DNA from: Gammaproteobacteria bacterium
GTDB taxonomy: Bacteria > Pseudomonadota > Gammaproteobacteria > Steroidobacterales > Woeseiaceae
Direction: 5' to 3'
Length of the DNA stretch: 64,000 nucleotides
Assembly: GCA_003331585.1 (NCBI GenBank)
Contig: QOPG01000003.1
Span: forward strand, 31,442 to 95,441
Of this stretch, positions 9,556-20,978 are shown in pieces; position 1 is the stretch's first letter; each line of letters starts with the position of its first letter. Below the pieces are notes generated by a model that saw nothing but the letters and a program-made list of their open reading frames with translations, searched no databases and was not told the origin of the DNA. Position numbers and translations under genes: made by a program.

Positions 9556-10297
9556 ACAAATACCGAGATATCAACAACTAAAAGATCTGATAATTGAGCA
9601 AATTTATGATGGTGCTCTCAAACCACTTCAGAGAGTTCCTTCTGAAAATCAACTAGTTAAATCTATGGGTGTTTCAAGAATGACAGCCAACCGAGCTTTA
9701 AAAGAGCTGAATGAGGAAGGTTATCTCAACCGTAGAGCTGGGGTTGGATCTTTTGTTTCTGACTTTAGGGTAAATTCTCATCTCTTTGAAATAAAAAATA
9801 TTGCTGATGAGGTTGCATTTAGAGGAAATAAGCACAACTCGAGAATCATCAAGCAATCTTTGATTGATGTACCTAGGAAAATTTCACGAATAATGAATAT
9901 TGATAGTAATGAGCAAATATTTCATATTTTATTAGTTCATTATGAAGATAGCATACCAATCCAAATTGAAGATCGTTATATAAATAGGTTTTTTGCTCCT
10001 AATTTTCTTGAGCAAGACTTTTTATCTATTACACCAAGCTCATACCTCAGCGGAATTTCTCCCTTGCATCAGGCAGAACAAATAGTAAGTGCGATTATTC
10101 CAAAAAATCTCATATCCAATTTACTGGAGATAGAAAAAGAAAGCCCTTGCTTGCTAATTACAAGAAAAACTTGGGTAAAAAAAGAAATGATAACGTATGG
10201 GAAGTTTTATCATCCCGGGGATAGATATGAATTAGTAGGGCATTATGAGCCTGTTAAGAGTAATAAGTTTCAAAAGAATAATAAAAAATTTATGTAA
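9545..10297 (+). CDS. hutC: Histidine utilisation repressor, GntR/HutC family
   Basis: N-terminal GntR wHTH ([40 protein letters not shown]) plus UTRA-type domain; ATG at 9545 overlaps the hutF 3' end. Confidence 0.93.
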   Translation: MQNKQIPRYQQLKDLIIEQIYDGALKPLQRVPSENQLVKSMGVSRMTANRALKELNEEGYLNRRAGVGSFVSDFRVNSHLFEIKNIADEVAFRGNKHNSRIIKQSLIDVPRKISRIMNIDSNEQIFHILLVHYEDSIPIQIEDRYINRFFAPNFLEQDFLSITPSSYLSGISPLHQAEQIVSAIIPKNLISNLLEIEKESPCLLITRKTWVKKEMITYGKFYHPGDRYELVGHYEPVKSNKFQKNNKKFM

Positions 10298-10310
10298 GAG
10301 GTCAGCTGCA

Positions 10311-11966
10311 ATGATTAAAAGACAAATAAAAGCATCAAGAGGATCGAAAATTCAGGCAAAAAGTTGGTTAACTGAAGCACCACTAAGAATGTTAATGAAC
10401 AATCTTGATATTGAAGTAGCGGAGAATCCAGATGAGTTGATTGTTTATGGAGGAATAGGGAAAGCGGCAAGAAATTGGGAGTCTTTTGATGCTATCGTGA
10501 AAAGTTTAATTAATCTTGATGATGATGAAACGTTATTAATCCAATCTGGAAAACCAGTAGGAGTTTTTAAGACACATACAGAAGCACCTCGAGTACTTAT
10601 AGCTAATTCGAATCTTGTACCAGCATGGTCTAATTGGGATCATTTTCGAGAGTTGGATAAAAAAGGGTTAATGATGTATGGGCAGATGACTGCAGGCTCT
10701 TGGATATATATTGGAAGCCAAGGGATTGTTCAAGGCACCTATGAGACATTTGTTGAAATGGGGCGCAGGCATTTTAACGGTGAATTACGTGGACGATGGA
10801 TTTTAACTGCAGGATTAGGCGGGATGGGAGGTGCTCAGCCTCTTGCAGCGACAATGGCAGGTGCTTCAATGCTTGCTATCGAATGTGATCAAGAGAGAAT
10901 AGCAAAAAGATTAGAAACAGGTTACTTAGATCAGTCTACAGAATCGTTAGAAGAGGCACTGCATTTAATAAAATTATCTTTAGATAATCAAAATCCTATT
11001 TCAGTTGGTTTATTAGGCAATGCTGCCGAAGTTTTACCAAAAATGATAGAGATGGATATAAAGCCAGACATTGTTACTGATCAAACATCAGCTCATGATC
11101 CTGCGAACGGATATCTTCCCATAGGATGGTCAGTTGAAAAATGGAATAAGACCAGAAAGAGTAACCCAGATCTCGTTGCGAAGGAGGCAAAGCGATCTAT
11201 GGCCATTCATCTCAAAGCAATGTTAGCCTTTCACCAGCAGGGTATTCCTACAGTTGACTACGGCAATAATCTGAGGCAGGTTGCTTATGATCAAGGCGTT
11301 ACCAAAGCATTTTCATTTCCAGGCTTTGTTCCAGCCTATGTTCGCCCTCTTTTTTGTAGAGGAATTGGACCATTCCGATGGGTTGCACTATCAGGCGATC
11401 CAGAAGACATATATAAGACTGATAAAAAAGTAAAAGAATTAATCCCACATGATGAAAATCTTCATAGATGGTTGGATGAAGCGCAGAAAAAAATTAAATT
11501 CCAAGGGTTGCCAGCAAGAATATGTTGGCTAGGTTTAGGTGATAGGGATCGAATGGCGCTAGCTTTCAACGAAATGGTAAGAAATGGAGATTTGAGTGCA
11601 CCCATTGTAATTGGAAGGGATCACCTCGATAGCGGCTCCGTCGCAAGTCCAAATCGTGAAACTGAGTCAATGCTAGATGGATCAGATGCTGTTTCAGATT
11701 GGCCATTACTGAATGCACTTTTGAGTACGGCCAGTGGTGCAACATGGGTATCTCTTCATCATGGTGGAGGAGTTGGTATGGGTTACTCTCAACATTCAGG
11801 TCTCGTGATAGTTTGTGATGGATCTCAAAAAGCAGATGAGAGAATATCTCGTGTCTTATGGAATGATCCAGCCAGCGGAGTTATGCGCCATGCTGATGCA
11901 GGATATGAGGAAGCAATTCAGTGCGCAACGAAACATAGCCTCAATTTACCGATGATAAAAAAGTAG
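10311..11966 (+). CDS. hutU: Urocanate hydratase
   Basis: Highly conserved urocanase sequence ([46 protein letters not shown]); internal ATG at 10311 fits the family N-terminus. Confidence 0.97.
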   Translation: MIKRQIKASRGSKIQAKSWLTEAPLRMLMNNLDIEVAENPDELIVYGGIGKAARNWESFDAIVKSLINLDDDETLLIQSGKPVGVFKTHTEAPRVLIANSNLVPAWSNWDHFRELDKKGLMMYGQMTAGSWIYIGSQGIVQGTYETFVEMGRRHFNGELRGRWILTAGLGGMGGAQPLAATMAGASMLAIECDQERIAKRLETGYLDQSTESLEEALHLIKLSLDNQNPISVGLLGNAAEVLPKMIEMDIKPDIVTDQTSAHDPANGYLPIGWSVEKWNKTRKSNPDLVAKEAKRSMAIHLKAMLAFHQQGIPTVDYGNNLRQVAYDQGVTKAFSFPGFVPAYVRPLFCRGIGPFRWVALSGDPEDIYKTDKKVKELIPHDENLHRWLDEAQKKIKFQGLPARICWLGLGDRDRMALAFNEMVRNGDLSAPIVIGRDHLDSGSVASPNRETESMLDGSDAVSDWPLLNALLSTASGATWVSLHHGGGVGMGYSQHSGLVIVCDGSQKADERISRVLWNDPASGVMRHADAGYEEAIQCATKHSLNLPMIKK

Positions 11967-11974
11967 ATATTAAA

Positions 11975-13513
11975 ATGAATATTAAGATAAATAATCGACC
12001 ATTTAAATTAGAAGAATTACGGGCAATATATAAAAATAATTTTTCAGTTACTTTGTCTACAGAGGTAGAAAAAAATATAAAACAATCAGCTGATTACATT
12101 CATGCTGTTTCAGAAGATGAAAAATCTATTTATGGTATTAATACTGGTTTTGGGGTTCTGGCAAATGTCAAAATAGATAAAGAAAATCTTAGAAAATTAC
12201 AAAAAAATCTTGTGCTTTCTCATGCAGTTGGCGTGGGTGATTTTTTATCGAAAGCAATCGTCAAACTCGTTGTTCTCCTAAAAATCAAAACTTTGGCTAA
12301 AGGATTATCAGGATCATCTTTGGAGCTAGTGCATTCTTTATGCAATCTTATTAATTTGGATGTTACTCCCTGCATTCCCGCAAAAGGATCAGTTGGAGCA
12401 TCTGGAGATTTAGCGCCTCTAGCTCATCTAGCTCAAGTTCTGATTGGAGAGGGCTTTGCAGAATTATCTGGTGAAATAATGCCAGCTAAGGATGCGTTAG
12501 ATAAAGTCGGTATGAAGCCATTTGAACTGGGTCCTAAAGAAGGTTTGGCATTACTGAATGGCACCCAAGTTTCAACGGCGATTGCACTGAGCTCTTATTT
12601 CGATACAGAAAATTTATTTTTAGCAGCACTGCACTCTGGAGCGCTGACTGTTGATGCAATAAAAGGAAGTGTAAAACCATTTGATAACCGAATTCATGAG
12701 GCTAGAGGTCAAAAAGGTCAGATAGCAGTAGCTATAGAGTTAAATAAACTGATTAGTGGCAGTGATATAGTGAAATCACACATAGACTGTGATCGTATTC
12801 AAGATCCATACTCTGTGAGATGTCAACCGCAAGTTATGGGTGCTTGTCTTGATGCAATAAATCATGTGGGATCAATTTTAAGTATTGAAGCTAATGCTGT
12901 TACTGATAATCCCCTGGTTTTTACTGAAGATAAAGAAATTATATCTGGCGGTAATTTTCATGCTGAACCGGTCGCACTTGCGGCTGATCATCTTGCTCTG
13001 GCAATTGCTGAAATAGGATCAATTTCCGAAAGACGAAGTGCTTTGCTCATTGATAAAAATTTAAGTGGATTACCTTCATTTCTGGTGAAAGAGAGCGGAT
13101 TAAATTCAGGTTTTATGATCCACCAAGTTACTGCTGCTGCTCTTGTGTCTGAGAATAAATTACTTTCACATCCTGCCAGTGTTGATTCCATTCCTACATC
13201 AGCTAACCAGGAAGATCACGTGAGTATGGCAACTCATGCAGCAAATCGACTTGTTACTATGAATGAAAATTTGTCTTTCATAATAGCTATTGAGTTATTG
13301 AGTGCTGCGCAGGGAGTGGAATTTCATCATCCATTGAAAACTTCTGCAAAATTAGAGAGTTTATTGAAAACAGTGCGCTCTTATTCCGAATCTCTCGATG
13401 TGGACAGATCATTGGCTGAAGATATTAAATTACTATCCAGTCTAATTGTTCAAGGTAAAATCACAGAAAATAATTATGAAATCTTCAATTTAGAAAATAA
13501 TGCAAATATTTGA
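11975..13513 (+). CDS. hutH: Histidine ammonia-lyase
   Basis: MIO motif GSVGASGDLAPLAHLA; INTGFG. Confidence 0.97.
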   Translation: MNIKINNRPFKLEELRAIYKNNFSVTLSTEVEKNIKQSADYIHAVSEDEKSIYGINTGFGVLANVKIDKENLRKLQKNLVLSHAVGVGDFLSKAIVKLVVLLKIKTLAKGLSGSSLELVHSLCNLINLDVTPCIPAKGSVGASGDLAPLAHLAQVLIGEGFAELSGEIMPAKDALDKVGMKPFELGPKEGLALLNGTQVSTAIALSSYFDTENLFLAALHSGALTVDAIKGSVKPFDNRIHEARGQKGQIAVAIELNKLISGSDIVKSHIDCDRIQDPYSVRCQPQVMGACLDAINHVGSILSIEANAVTDNPLVFTEDKEIISGGNFHAEPVALAADHLALAIAEIGSISERRSALLIDKNLSGLPSFLVKESGLNSGFMIHQVTAAALVSENKLLSHPASVDSIPTSANQEDHVSMATHAANRLVTMNENLSFIIAIELLSAAQGVEFHHPLKTSAKLESLLKTVRSYSESLDVDRSLAEDIKLLSSLIVQGKITENNYEIFNLENNANI

Positions 13514-14312
13514 TTTTCAATCTGCAGATTCTCCTTTATTAATAAGTATTCCTCATGATGGGAGAATGTTGACAAACGAAGTAAGTGAATCAATCAAGAA
13601 AAAATTTCTTAGTTTGCCAGATACTGATTGGCACGTTGCAAAATTGTATAACTCCTTTGAAGACTTAAACGCTAATATTATAAAATCGAATTATTCTAGG
13701 TATGTGGTTGACTTAAATCGTTCACCTGACGATAAATCTTTATATACGGATCAATATTCTACTAACCTATGCCCTATATATTCTTTTTCTGGAGAAAATT
13801 TATATCAAAATAATTACAAGATTGACGAAAATGAGATTAAGAATAGAGTCGAAGAATATTGGCGTCCATATCATGAAAAAATTAGAAACACTCTAAATCA
13901 AATAAAAGATCGACATGGCTATGCTTTATTATGGGACGCTCATTCTATCCGGAGTGAAGTTCCAAATCTTTTCAAAGGAAAACTTCCAGATATCAACATA
14001 GGGACAAATTCAGGGAAAAGTTGCCCTAAAGAAATTGAAGAGCTTATTTATGAAAATGCTTTAAATTCAGATTATTCAGTGGCACTTAATGAAAGATTTA
14101 AAGGAGGTTTTATTACTCGCGAATATGGTGATCCATCATCAATGTTTTTTGCAGTTCAAATGGAAATTGCCCAATCTTGTTATATGTGCGAATCTTCAAT
14201 AGAATTTGATGACATCCTTTCTCAAAAATTATCTTTCCTTCTAAAATCAATGTTAGAAACTTTTAAGGTGAGTGCGAAAGTATTTTTTAATGAAAAAAAT
14301 GAAAAAAATTAA
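13500..14312 (+). CDS. hutG: N-formylglutamate deformylase
   Basis: SIPHDGR, DTDWHV, VDLNR, LWDAHSIRSEVP motifs; hut operon context. Confidence 0.93.
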   Translation: MQIFDFQSADSPLLISIPHDGRMLTNEVSESIKKKFLSLPDTDWHVAKLYNSFEDLNANIIKSNYSRYVVDLNRSPDDKSLYTDQYSTNLCPIYSFSGENLYQNNYKIDENEIKNRVEEYWRPYHEKIRNTLNQIKDRHGYALLWDAHSIRSEVPNLFKGKLPDINIGTNSGKSCPKEIEELIYENALNSDYSVALNERFKGGFITREYGDPSSMFFAVQMEIAQSCYMCESSIEFDDILSQKLSFLLKSMLETFKVSAKVFFNEKNEKN

Positions 14313-15615
14313 AGGGCTCCATGAGCTATATGAAAAAGACCCAATAGTCGCAGACAAGATTGTTTGGGGAAGAGAATCTAATGCCATAACAAGGAGAGGT
14401 TTTCTTAAAAATAGTGGTTTACTCACTATGAGTGCAGCGCTTGGTTCATCAATTCCTTTCTCAAAATATTTTCCAGCTGGTATGATTCCCGCAGCTTATG
14501 CTCAGACAGAAGAATTATTCGATTTATATGGAAAGAATGGACTGACACTTCTCAATGATAGACCCCTCAATGCAGAGACTCCAGCTCACTTGCTTGATGA
14601 CTTTGTCACACCGTCATCTCGTCTTTTTGTTAGAAATAACGGCATTCCTCCTTTTGAGTCAGAGATTGATCCTGAAAATTGGTCAATTTCTATTTCGGGT
14701 GAATCATGTATAAATGAGATAAACATAACTCTTAAAGACATTAAAGAAAAATTTGAACATCATACAATGCAATTACAAATGGAGTGCGGAGGCAATGGTA
14801 GATCAGAATTTTCTCCTCCAGCTAGAGGAAATCAATGGTCAACTGGTGCGATAGGATGTCCCGAATGGACAGGAATTAGAATTAGAGATCTATTGGATTA
14901 CGTCGGGATAAAAGATGATGCCGTTTATGTTGCATACGAAGGAAAGGATAGGCATTTATCCGGTGATATCAATAAAAAACCGATCTCACGAGGTGTTCCA
15001 TTATGGAAAGCAATGCAAGATGAATCATTAATTGTTTGGGCCATGAATGGTGAGCCATTACCATTGATCCATGGCGCTCCAGTTAGGATGTTATGTCCAG
15101 GTTGGCCTGCCTCTGTAAGTGGAAAATGGTTAAACAGAATTTTAATTAGAAATATTGTGCATGATGGTGAAAAGATGGCTGGTCAATCATACAGAGTACC
15201 TTGCAAGCCAGTTGCACCAGGATCATCAGTCGCCGATGAGGATATGTGCATAATTGAATCCATGCCCGTTAAATCAATAATTACTTTTCCGCAATCAGGG
15301 TTAACGCATAAAAAAAACACTCCTCTAAAAATAAGAGGACACGCTTGGGCTGGAGATAATGAAGTTAAGAAACTTTTTTGTTCATATGACTTTGGCGCCA
15401 GTTGGATGGCAGCGAAATTAAGTAAACCAATTAATACTCATTCATGGCAGCATTGGAGTCATGAAATAAATTTTCCTGTAGACGGATATTATGAGGTGTG
15501 GGCAAGAGCTGAAGACGATAATGGAAAATCACAACCAGTCGTTTTGCCACAATGGAATCCCAGAGGATATCTTAATAATGCATGTCACCGAATTGCTGTA
15601 AGCGTTAAATCATAG
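14290..15615 (+). CDS. Sulfite-oxidase-family molybdopterin enzyme (SorA-like), Tat-exported
   Basis: Tat motif TRRGFLK; MQMECGGNGRS Moco-Cys region; GAPVRMLCPGWPASVSGKWL; ATG at 14290. Confidence 0.85.
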   Translation: MKKMKKIKGLHELYEKDPIVADKIVWGRESNAITRRGFLKNSGLLTMSAALGSSIPFSKYFPAGMIPAAYAQTEELFDLYGKNGLTLLNDRPLNAETPAHLLDDFVTPSSRLFVRNNGIPPFESEIDPENWSISISGESCINEINITLKDIKEKFEHHTMQLQMECGGNGRSEFSPPARGNQWSTGAIGCPEWTGIRIRDLLDYVGIKDDAVYVAYEGKDRHLSGDINKKPISRGVPLWKAMQDESLIVWAMNGEPLPLIHGAPVRMLCPGWPASVSGKWLNRILIRNIVHDGEKMAGQSYRVPCKPVAPGSSVADEDMCIIESMPVKSIITFPQSGLTHKKNTPLKIRGHAWAGDNEVKKLFCSYDFGASWMAAKLSKPINTHSWQHWSHEINFPVDGYYEVWARAEDDNGKSQPVVLPQWNPRGYLNNACHRIAVSVKS

Positions 15616-15619
15616 AAAA

Positions 15620-15952
15620 ATGAGGATATTTACTTTTATTTGGATATTTCTTCTAAGTAACGTTTGTTACTCAGAAATTGATTCTGCAACAGGATTAGAT
15701 ATTGCGCCTGGTTGGGAGCTAGTAAGGATGCATTGTGGAGCTTGTCATTCCTATAAATTAGTTACATCACAAAAAGCAGACAGGCAGGGTTGGTATAAAA
15801 TGATAAAATGGATGCAAGAAACTCAAAATTTATGGAGCTTTGATGAGGTTACTGAAAAAAGTATTCTAGATTATCTGTCCACTTCATATTCACCGAGTCA
15901 TTGGAAAAGAAGAGCACCATTAGATAAAAATTTAATGCCAAGAGAAAATTAA
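15620..15952 (+). CDS. Small periplasmic c-type cytochrome (SorB-like partner)
   Basis: Signal peptide, one CGACH heme motif, immediately downstream of the sulfite-oxidase-family gene. Confidence 0.75.
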   Translation: MRIFTFIWIFLLSNVCYSEIDSATGLDIAPGWELVRMHCGACHSYKLVTSQKADRQGWYKMIKWMQETQNLWSFDEVTEKSILDYLSTSYSPSHWKRRAPLDKNLMPREN

Positions 15953-15960
15953 GGAGATAA

Positions 15961-16581
15961 ATGAACATCAATAAAAATAAAAAAATCATCGCAGTGCTCT
16001 TTACGATCATTATTTCTTCTTCTGCATCGAGTCAACAAATTCCAGATTCTTTGAACATAGTAATTAACACTTTAAGAGAGTCTCTGAGAGATGTCGTTGA
16101 AGCATCTGCCTCAGAAATAGATAAAGATGCAGAGTTAGCAATCGATTTATTGGTCAAAGACATTAATGATTCAAAACTTATTTTAAATCAAGCATATGGC
16201 TATTTGGTATTTCCTCGAGTTGTTAAAGTAGGAATGGGAATTGGCCTTGAAACTGGTGAGGGTGTGCTTAAAGTTTCAGAATTGAGCTCCGATTATTACA
16301 GAATTAGCTCAGGATCACTTGGTTTTCAAGTTGGGGCGCAGGCAAAAGCCATAGTTATTGCTTTTATGACTGAAGATATCTTAAATAATTTTCGGAACAA
16401 TCCAGGATGGAAAATTGGGGTTGATGGGCATATCACGATTATAGATAAGGGGATGAATCAATCCATTGATACAGATAATATACTGGACCCAATAGTGGCC
16501 TTTGTCTTTGATAGCCGGGGACTTATGTACAGCTTAACTCTAGAGGGATCTGTATTTACCTTACTAGATAAAGATAACTAG
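15961..16581 (+). CDS. SYLF/YSC84-domain lipid-binding protein
   Basis: Signal peptide; AYGYLVFPRVVKVGMGIGLETGEGVL and related YSC84-type sequence. Confidence 0.75.
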   Translation: MNINKNKKIIAVLFTIIISSSASSQQIPDSLNIVINTLRESLRDVVEASASEIDKDAELAIDLLVKDINDSKLILNQAYGYLVFPRVVKVGMGIGLETGEGVLKVSELSSDYYRISSGSLGFQVGAQAKAIVIAFMTEDILNNFRNNPGWKIGVDGHITIIDKGMNQSIDTDNILDPIVAFVFDSRGLMYSLTLEGSVFTLLDKDN

Positions 16582-19415
16582 TTAACTGCCTCGATAATTT
16601 TACCTTCTTTTTCACTTCGAATATCAAATTGATTTTGCCATTTAGACCTATGATTTGCTGGTGTTATCTGAACTGCAGTTACCTTATATTCAGGACAATT
16701 TGTTGCCCAATCACTATGTTCTGTCGTAACAACATTAGCCCCAGTCTCTGGATTATGGAACGTAGTGTATACAACGCCTGGTTGCACTCTTTCGGTAATT
16801 TTAGCTACAAGTGTGATATCTCCTTTCCTACTAGAAAGTGATACTTGATCTTCGTTTTTTATACCTCGAGTTTCGGCATCATGAGGGTGTATCTCTAGGA
16901 GATCTTTATCATGCCAAACAACATTTTCAGTTCGCCTAGTTTGAGCTCCAACATTGTATTGAGACAGAATCCTTCCCGTTGTTAATAATAGCGGATATCG
17001 TCTGTTTGTTTTTTCTTCTGTTGCGACAAAATCGGTTTCGATAAATAAACCTTTTCCTCTAACAAAATTATCTATATGCATTATTGGCGTTCCTTCGGGA
17101 GCATTTTCATTACAAGGCCATTGAACGCTACCAAAACGATCGAGAAACTCATGTGAAACATTGTTGAATGTAGGTGTTAACTTAGCAATTTCATCCATGA
17201 TCTCTGCTTCATTATTGAAATTCATCGGATATCCAAGAGCATTTGCCAATTTCTGAGTTATTAACCACTCGTGCATCCCTTGACGGGGCTTCATAACTGG
17301 TCTCACCCGATTAATCCTTCTTTCCGCATTAATAAAGGTTCCATCCTTTTCAAGAAAAGAGGTTCCAGGAAGGAATATATGTGCAAATTTTGCGGTTTCA
17401 TTTAAGAATAGATCTTGAACAATAATGCATTCCATATTACTGAGTGCTGCTTCTACATGTTGTGTATTTGGGTCTGATTGTGCGATGTCTTCTCCTTGAA
17501 TATACATCCCCATGAATTCACCAGATATTGCAGAATCAAACATATTTGGAATACGAAAACCCGGTTCAGCATCGATAGATACTTGCCACTCATCCTCAAA
17601 TATTTTTCTTACAGATTCATCCTGAACGGGCTGATAACCCGGAAGCTCATGTGGAAAGGATCCCATATCACAAGATCCTTGGACATTATTTTGCCCCCTT
17701 AGTGGATTTACACCGCATCCAGAAAAACCAATATTTCCTGTTGCCATCGCTAAATTTGCCATTCCCATAACCATTGTTGAGCCCTGACTATGTTCTGTCA
17801 CTCCAAGACCGTAGTAAATAGCACTTCTGTTTCCTTTGGCATAAACTCTTGCCGCTGATCGAATAGACTCAGCATCGACACCGGATATTTTTTCAACATT
17901 TTCAGGAGTATTTTCTGATTTGAGTATGCTATTTTTCCATGATTCAAAAGAATCTATATCACAACGCTCTTTGACGTATTGTTCGTCGTGTAATTTTTCT
18001 TTAACAATTGTGTGAGCTATTGCATTTATAACAGCAACATTGGTTCCTGGCTGAAGAGGAAGATGAAAATCAGCTTTAATTTTTGGGGTTTTAACTAAAT
18101 CAATTTTCCTCGGGTCGATAATTATCAGTTTTGCCCCCTCTCTCAGTCTCCTTTTCATTTGTGAAGCAAAAACAGGATGACCATCAGTGGGATTAGCTCC
18201 AATAACTAGGATTACATCAGCATCCATAACGCTCTCAAAAGGCTGCGTTCCTGCGGATGTTCCAAGAGTTTGTTTAAGACCATATCCCGTCGGTGAATGA
18301 CAGACTCTAGCGCATGTATCGACATTATTATTACTGAATGCAGTCCTTACCAATTTTTGAACGGTATATACCTCTTCGGCAGTGCATCTTGACGAAGTAA
18401 TGCCACCAATTGACTTTCTACCGTATTTTTTTTGTATTCCTTTGAATTTTTCTGCCGCATAATTAATAGCTTCATCCCAGCTCACTTTCCTCCAGGGATC
18501 CCCTATGTTTTTTCTAATCAAAGGATCTAGAACTCTCTCTTTGTGGGTCGAGTAACCCCAAGCGAATCGTCCTTTAACACAACTATGACCATTATTTGCT
18601 TTTCCCTCTTTACTGGGGATCATACGGACCACCTGATCACCCTTCATTTCAGCTCTAAAGGAGCAACCAACCCCACAATACGCGCAAGTAGTATCCACGC
18701 TATGGTCTGGTTGTCCGTGATCAATGATACTCTTTTCCATCAGTGTCGCTGTAGGACACGCTTGAACACAGGCACCACATGATACGCACTCAGAATCAAG
18801 AAATGATTCACTAATACTTGCAGAAACTTTTGAATCAAAGCCTCGCCCTTCAATAGTTAAGGCCATAGTTCCTTGAATTTCATCACAGGCTCGAACACAT
18901 CGAGAGCAAACTATGCATTTACTCGAATCAAAACTAAAATATGGATTACTGTCATCTATAACCGATTCGAGATGGTTTTTTCCCTCTAAACCATACCTTA
19001 CATCTCTCAAACCAACTGCCCCTGCCATATCCTGTAACTCACAATCTCCATTAGCCGAACATGTAAGACAATCCAGAGGATGATCTGATATGTATAGCTC
19101 CATAACATTGCGTCGAAGTTTTGCTACTTGTTCTGTTTGTGTTTTGATGCTCATTCCATCTTCAACTGGTGTGGTGCATGAGGCAGGAAAACCTCTTCTT
19201 CCTTCTATTTCTACAACACATAATCTACAGGAGCCAAATGATTTTAAGGAATCAGTAGCGCACAATTTTGGAACATCTATTCCACTTTCTCTTGCAGCGC
19301 GCATAACACTGGTTCCAGATTTAACCGACAATGCTTTGCCATCGATTTCGATAGAAACCATATCTTCTGATTTGCTTTCTTTTGTACCAAAATCTGTTTG
19401 TTTTATCGTGTTCAT
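16578..19415 (-). CDS. fdsA: NAD-dependent formate dehydrogenase alpha subunit (Mo/bis-MGD)
   Basis: N-terminal 2Fe-2S and 4Fe-4S Cys clusters, CARVCHSPTGYGL active site (Cys codon TGT at complement 18300-18302), molydopterin oxidoreductase domains. Confidence 0.93.
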   Translation of the reverse strand: MNTIKQTDFGTKESKSEDMVSIEIDGKALSVKSGTSVMRAARESGIDVPKLCATDSLKSFGSCRLCVVEIEGRRGFPASCTTPVEDGMSIKTQTEQVAKLRRNVMELYISDHPLDCLTCSANGDCELQDMAGAVGLRDVRYGLEGKNHLESVIDDSNPYFSFDSSKCIVCSRCVRACDEIQGTMALTIEGRGFDSKVSASISESFLDSECVSCGACVQACPTATLMEKSIIDHGQPDHSVDTTCAYCGVGCSFRAEMKGDQVVRMIPSKEGKANNGHSCVKGRFAWGYSTHKERVLDPLIRKNIGDPWRKVSWDEAINYAAEKFKGIQKKYGRKSIGGITSSRCTAEEVYTVQKLVRTAFSNNNVDTCARVCHSPTGYGLKQTLGTSAGTQPFESVMDADVILVIGANPTDGHPVFASQMKRRLREGAKLIIIDPRKIDLVKTPKIKADFHLPLQPGTNVAVINAIAHTIVKEKLHDEQYVKERCDIDSFESWKNSILKSENTPENVEKISGVDAESIRSAARVYAKGNRSAIYYGLGVTEHSQGSTMVMGMANLAMATGNIGFSGCGVNPLRGQNNVQGSCDMGSFPHELPGYQPVQDESVRKIFEDEWQVSIDAEPGFRIPNMFDSAISGEFMGMYIQGEDIAQSDPNTQHVEAALSNMECIIVQDLFLNETAKFAHIFLPGTSFLEKDGTFINAERRINRVRPVMKPRQGMHEWLITQKLANALGYPMNFNNEAEIMDEIAKLTPTFNNVSHEFLDRFGSVQWPCNENAPEGTPIMHIDNFVRGKGLFIETDFVATEEKTNRRYPLLLTTGRILSQYNVGAQTRRTENVVWHDKDLLEIHPHDAETRGIKNEDQVSLSSRKGDITLVAKITERVQPGVVYTTFHNPETGANVVTTEHSDWATNCPEYKVTAVQITPANHRSKWQNQFDIRSEKEGKIIEAVN

Positions 19416-19427
19416 TGATTAATCATT

Positions 19428-20978
19428 TTAATTTTCATTGTTTATTTTAAAATCTTCAGGAAAGTATTTTAGCGCACTTTTAACCGGAAATGGGGTTAAA
19501 CCGCCCATTGCACACAGAGATCCATCAATCATGGTTTCACACAGATCATCCAAAAGTTCTAAATTTTTTTCTCTATCCAGATTATTTGTAATATTGTCAA
19601 TGACCTCCATACCACGTGTGGATCCAATTCTACATGGTGTGCATTTACCGCAAGATTCTATGGAGCAGAATTCCATCGCAAATCTTGCTTGCGCTGCCAT
19701 GTCTACTGAATCATCAAATATAACAATTCCACCATGACCAACCATACCTTTTTTTTCCGAGAAAGCCTCATAATCCAATGGTGTGTCAAGGAGAGACTCT
19801 GGGAAGTATGCTCCCAATGGTCCTCCTACTTGAACCGCATAAACTGGTTTTCCTGATGCTGTCCCACCACCCCATTTATCAATGATTTCTCTGAGGGTAA
19901 CTCCAAACGCCAATTCAACCAAACCTCCTTGTTTCACATTTCCTGATAACTGAAAAGCGAGCGTTCCTTTTGAACGATTCACCCCATGTTCTGCATAAGC
20001 ATCTCCACCAAATGCCATGATGTCAGGAACAGATGCTAAGGTGACAACATTATTCACAATTGTGGGTTTTCCAAATAAACCTTCAATTGCTGGAAGTGGG
20101 GGTTTATATCTTATTGTTCCCGCTTTTCCTTCCAAGCTTTCAAGCATAGCCGTTTCTTCGCCACAAACATATGAGCCTCCACCCACATGAATATCAATAT
20201 TGAAGTCAAATTCACTATCTTGAATATTTTCCCCTAGCCAATTATGTTTTTTTGCTGTTTCCACGGCATTTAAAAGAATATTGTATGCGTGAGGGTACTC
20301 TGATCTCAAATAGATATATCCTCGATTTGCACCTACCGCTATACCAGCAATAGTCATACCCTCAATTAGAGCGAATGGATCACTTTCCATAAGAATTCTA
20401 TCAGAAAAGGTTCCACTATCACCTTCATCCGCATTACATGCGATAAACTTTTGATCAGCTTCGGCATTTTCGACTGTTTTCCATTTAATGCCCGTAGGAA
20501 ATCCTGCGCCTCCTCTTCCTCTGAGTCCAGATATGTCGATTTGATTAATAATATTTTTCTGGTTAGCGATTGACTTCTTTAGACCGAGATAACCATCATT
20601 TTCAATATAACTATGAATGCAAGTAGGATCAATTAGACCGCATTTGCGAAAAGTCCATCTTTGTTGACTTTTTAAGTAAGGAATATTCTGTGTCTTTCCC
20701 TGACAGAGAGCATGATCACTTCCTTCTAGGAAATTCGATTCAAATAAACTCTCAATATCATCAATTGAAACAGGCCCGTAAGCAACACGACCATCTGATG
20801 TATCAACTTCAATCAAGGGTTCCAGCCAACTCATTCCCCAAGAACCATTTCTAACAATTTCGATTGATATATTTTTGCTTTCAGAAAATAATGCTATTTT
20901 TTCAGCTAATTCATCACTACCCATCGACATTGCTGCAGTTTCTCTTGGGATGAATATTTTGGTTATTTTTTTGTTCAT
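19428..20978 (-). CDS. fdsB: NAD-dependent formate dehydrogenase beta subunit (NuoF-like)
   Basis: GLRGRGGAGFPTGIKW, FMN/NADH motifs, ESCGKCTPCRIG 4Fe-4S motif. Confidence 0.93.
   Translation of the reverse strand: MNKKITKIFIPRETAAMSMGSDELAEKIALFSESKNISIEIVRNGSWGMSWLEPLIEVDTSDGRVAYGPVSIDDIESLFESNFLEGSDHALCQGKTQNIPYLKSQQRWTFRKCGLIDPTCIHSYIENDGYLGLKKSIANQKNIINQIDISGLRGRGGAGFPTGIKWKTVENAEADQKFIACNADEGDSGTFSDRILMESDPFALIEGMTIAGIAVGANRGYIYLRSEYPHAYNILLNAVETAKKHNWLGENIQDSEFDFNIDIHVGGGSYVCGEETAMLESLEGKAGTIRYKPPLPAIEGLFGKPTIVNNVVTLASVPDIMAFGGDAYAEHGVNRSKGTLAFQLSGNVKQGGLVELAFGVTLREIIDKWGGGTASGKPVYAVQVGGPLGAYFPESLLDTPLDYEAFSEKKGMVGHGGIVIFDDSVDMAAQARFAMEFCSIESCGKCTPCRIGSTRGMEVIDNITNNLDREKNLELLDDLCETMIDGSLCAMGGLTPFPVKSALKYFPEDFKINNEN

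Noticed and set aside
18290-18310. Possible selenocysteine site in the formate dehydrogenase
   Set aside because: Active-site codon reads TGT (Cys), not TGA; no SECIS needed
19090-19422. Plus-strand 110-aa ORF antisense to fdsA (also 16629-16841, 17478-17702, 18543-18782)
   Set aside because: fdsA is unambiguous on the opposite strand; these are chance open frames
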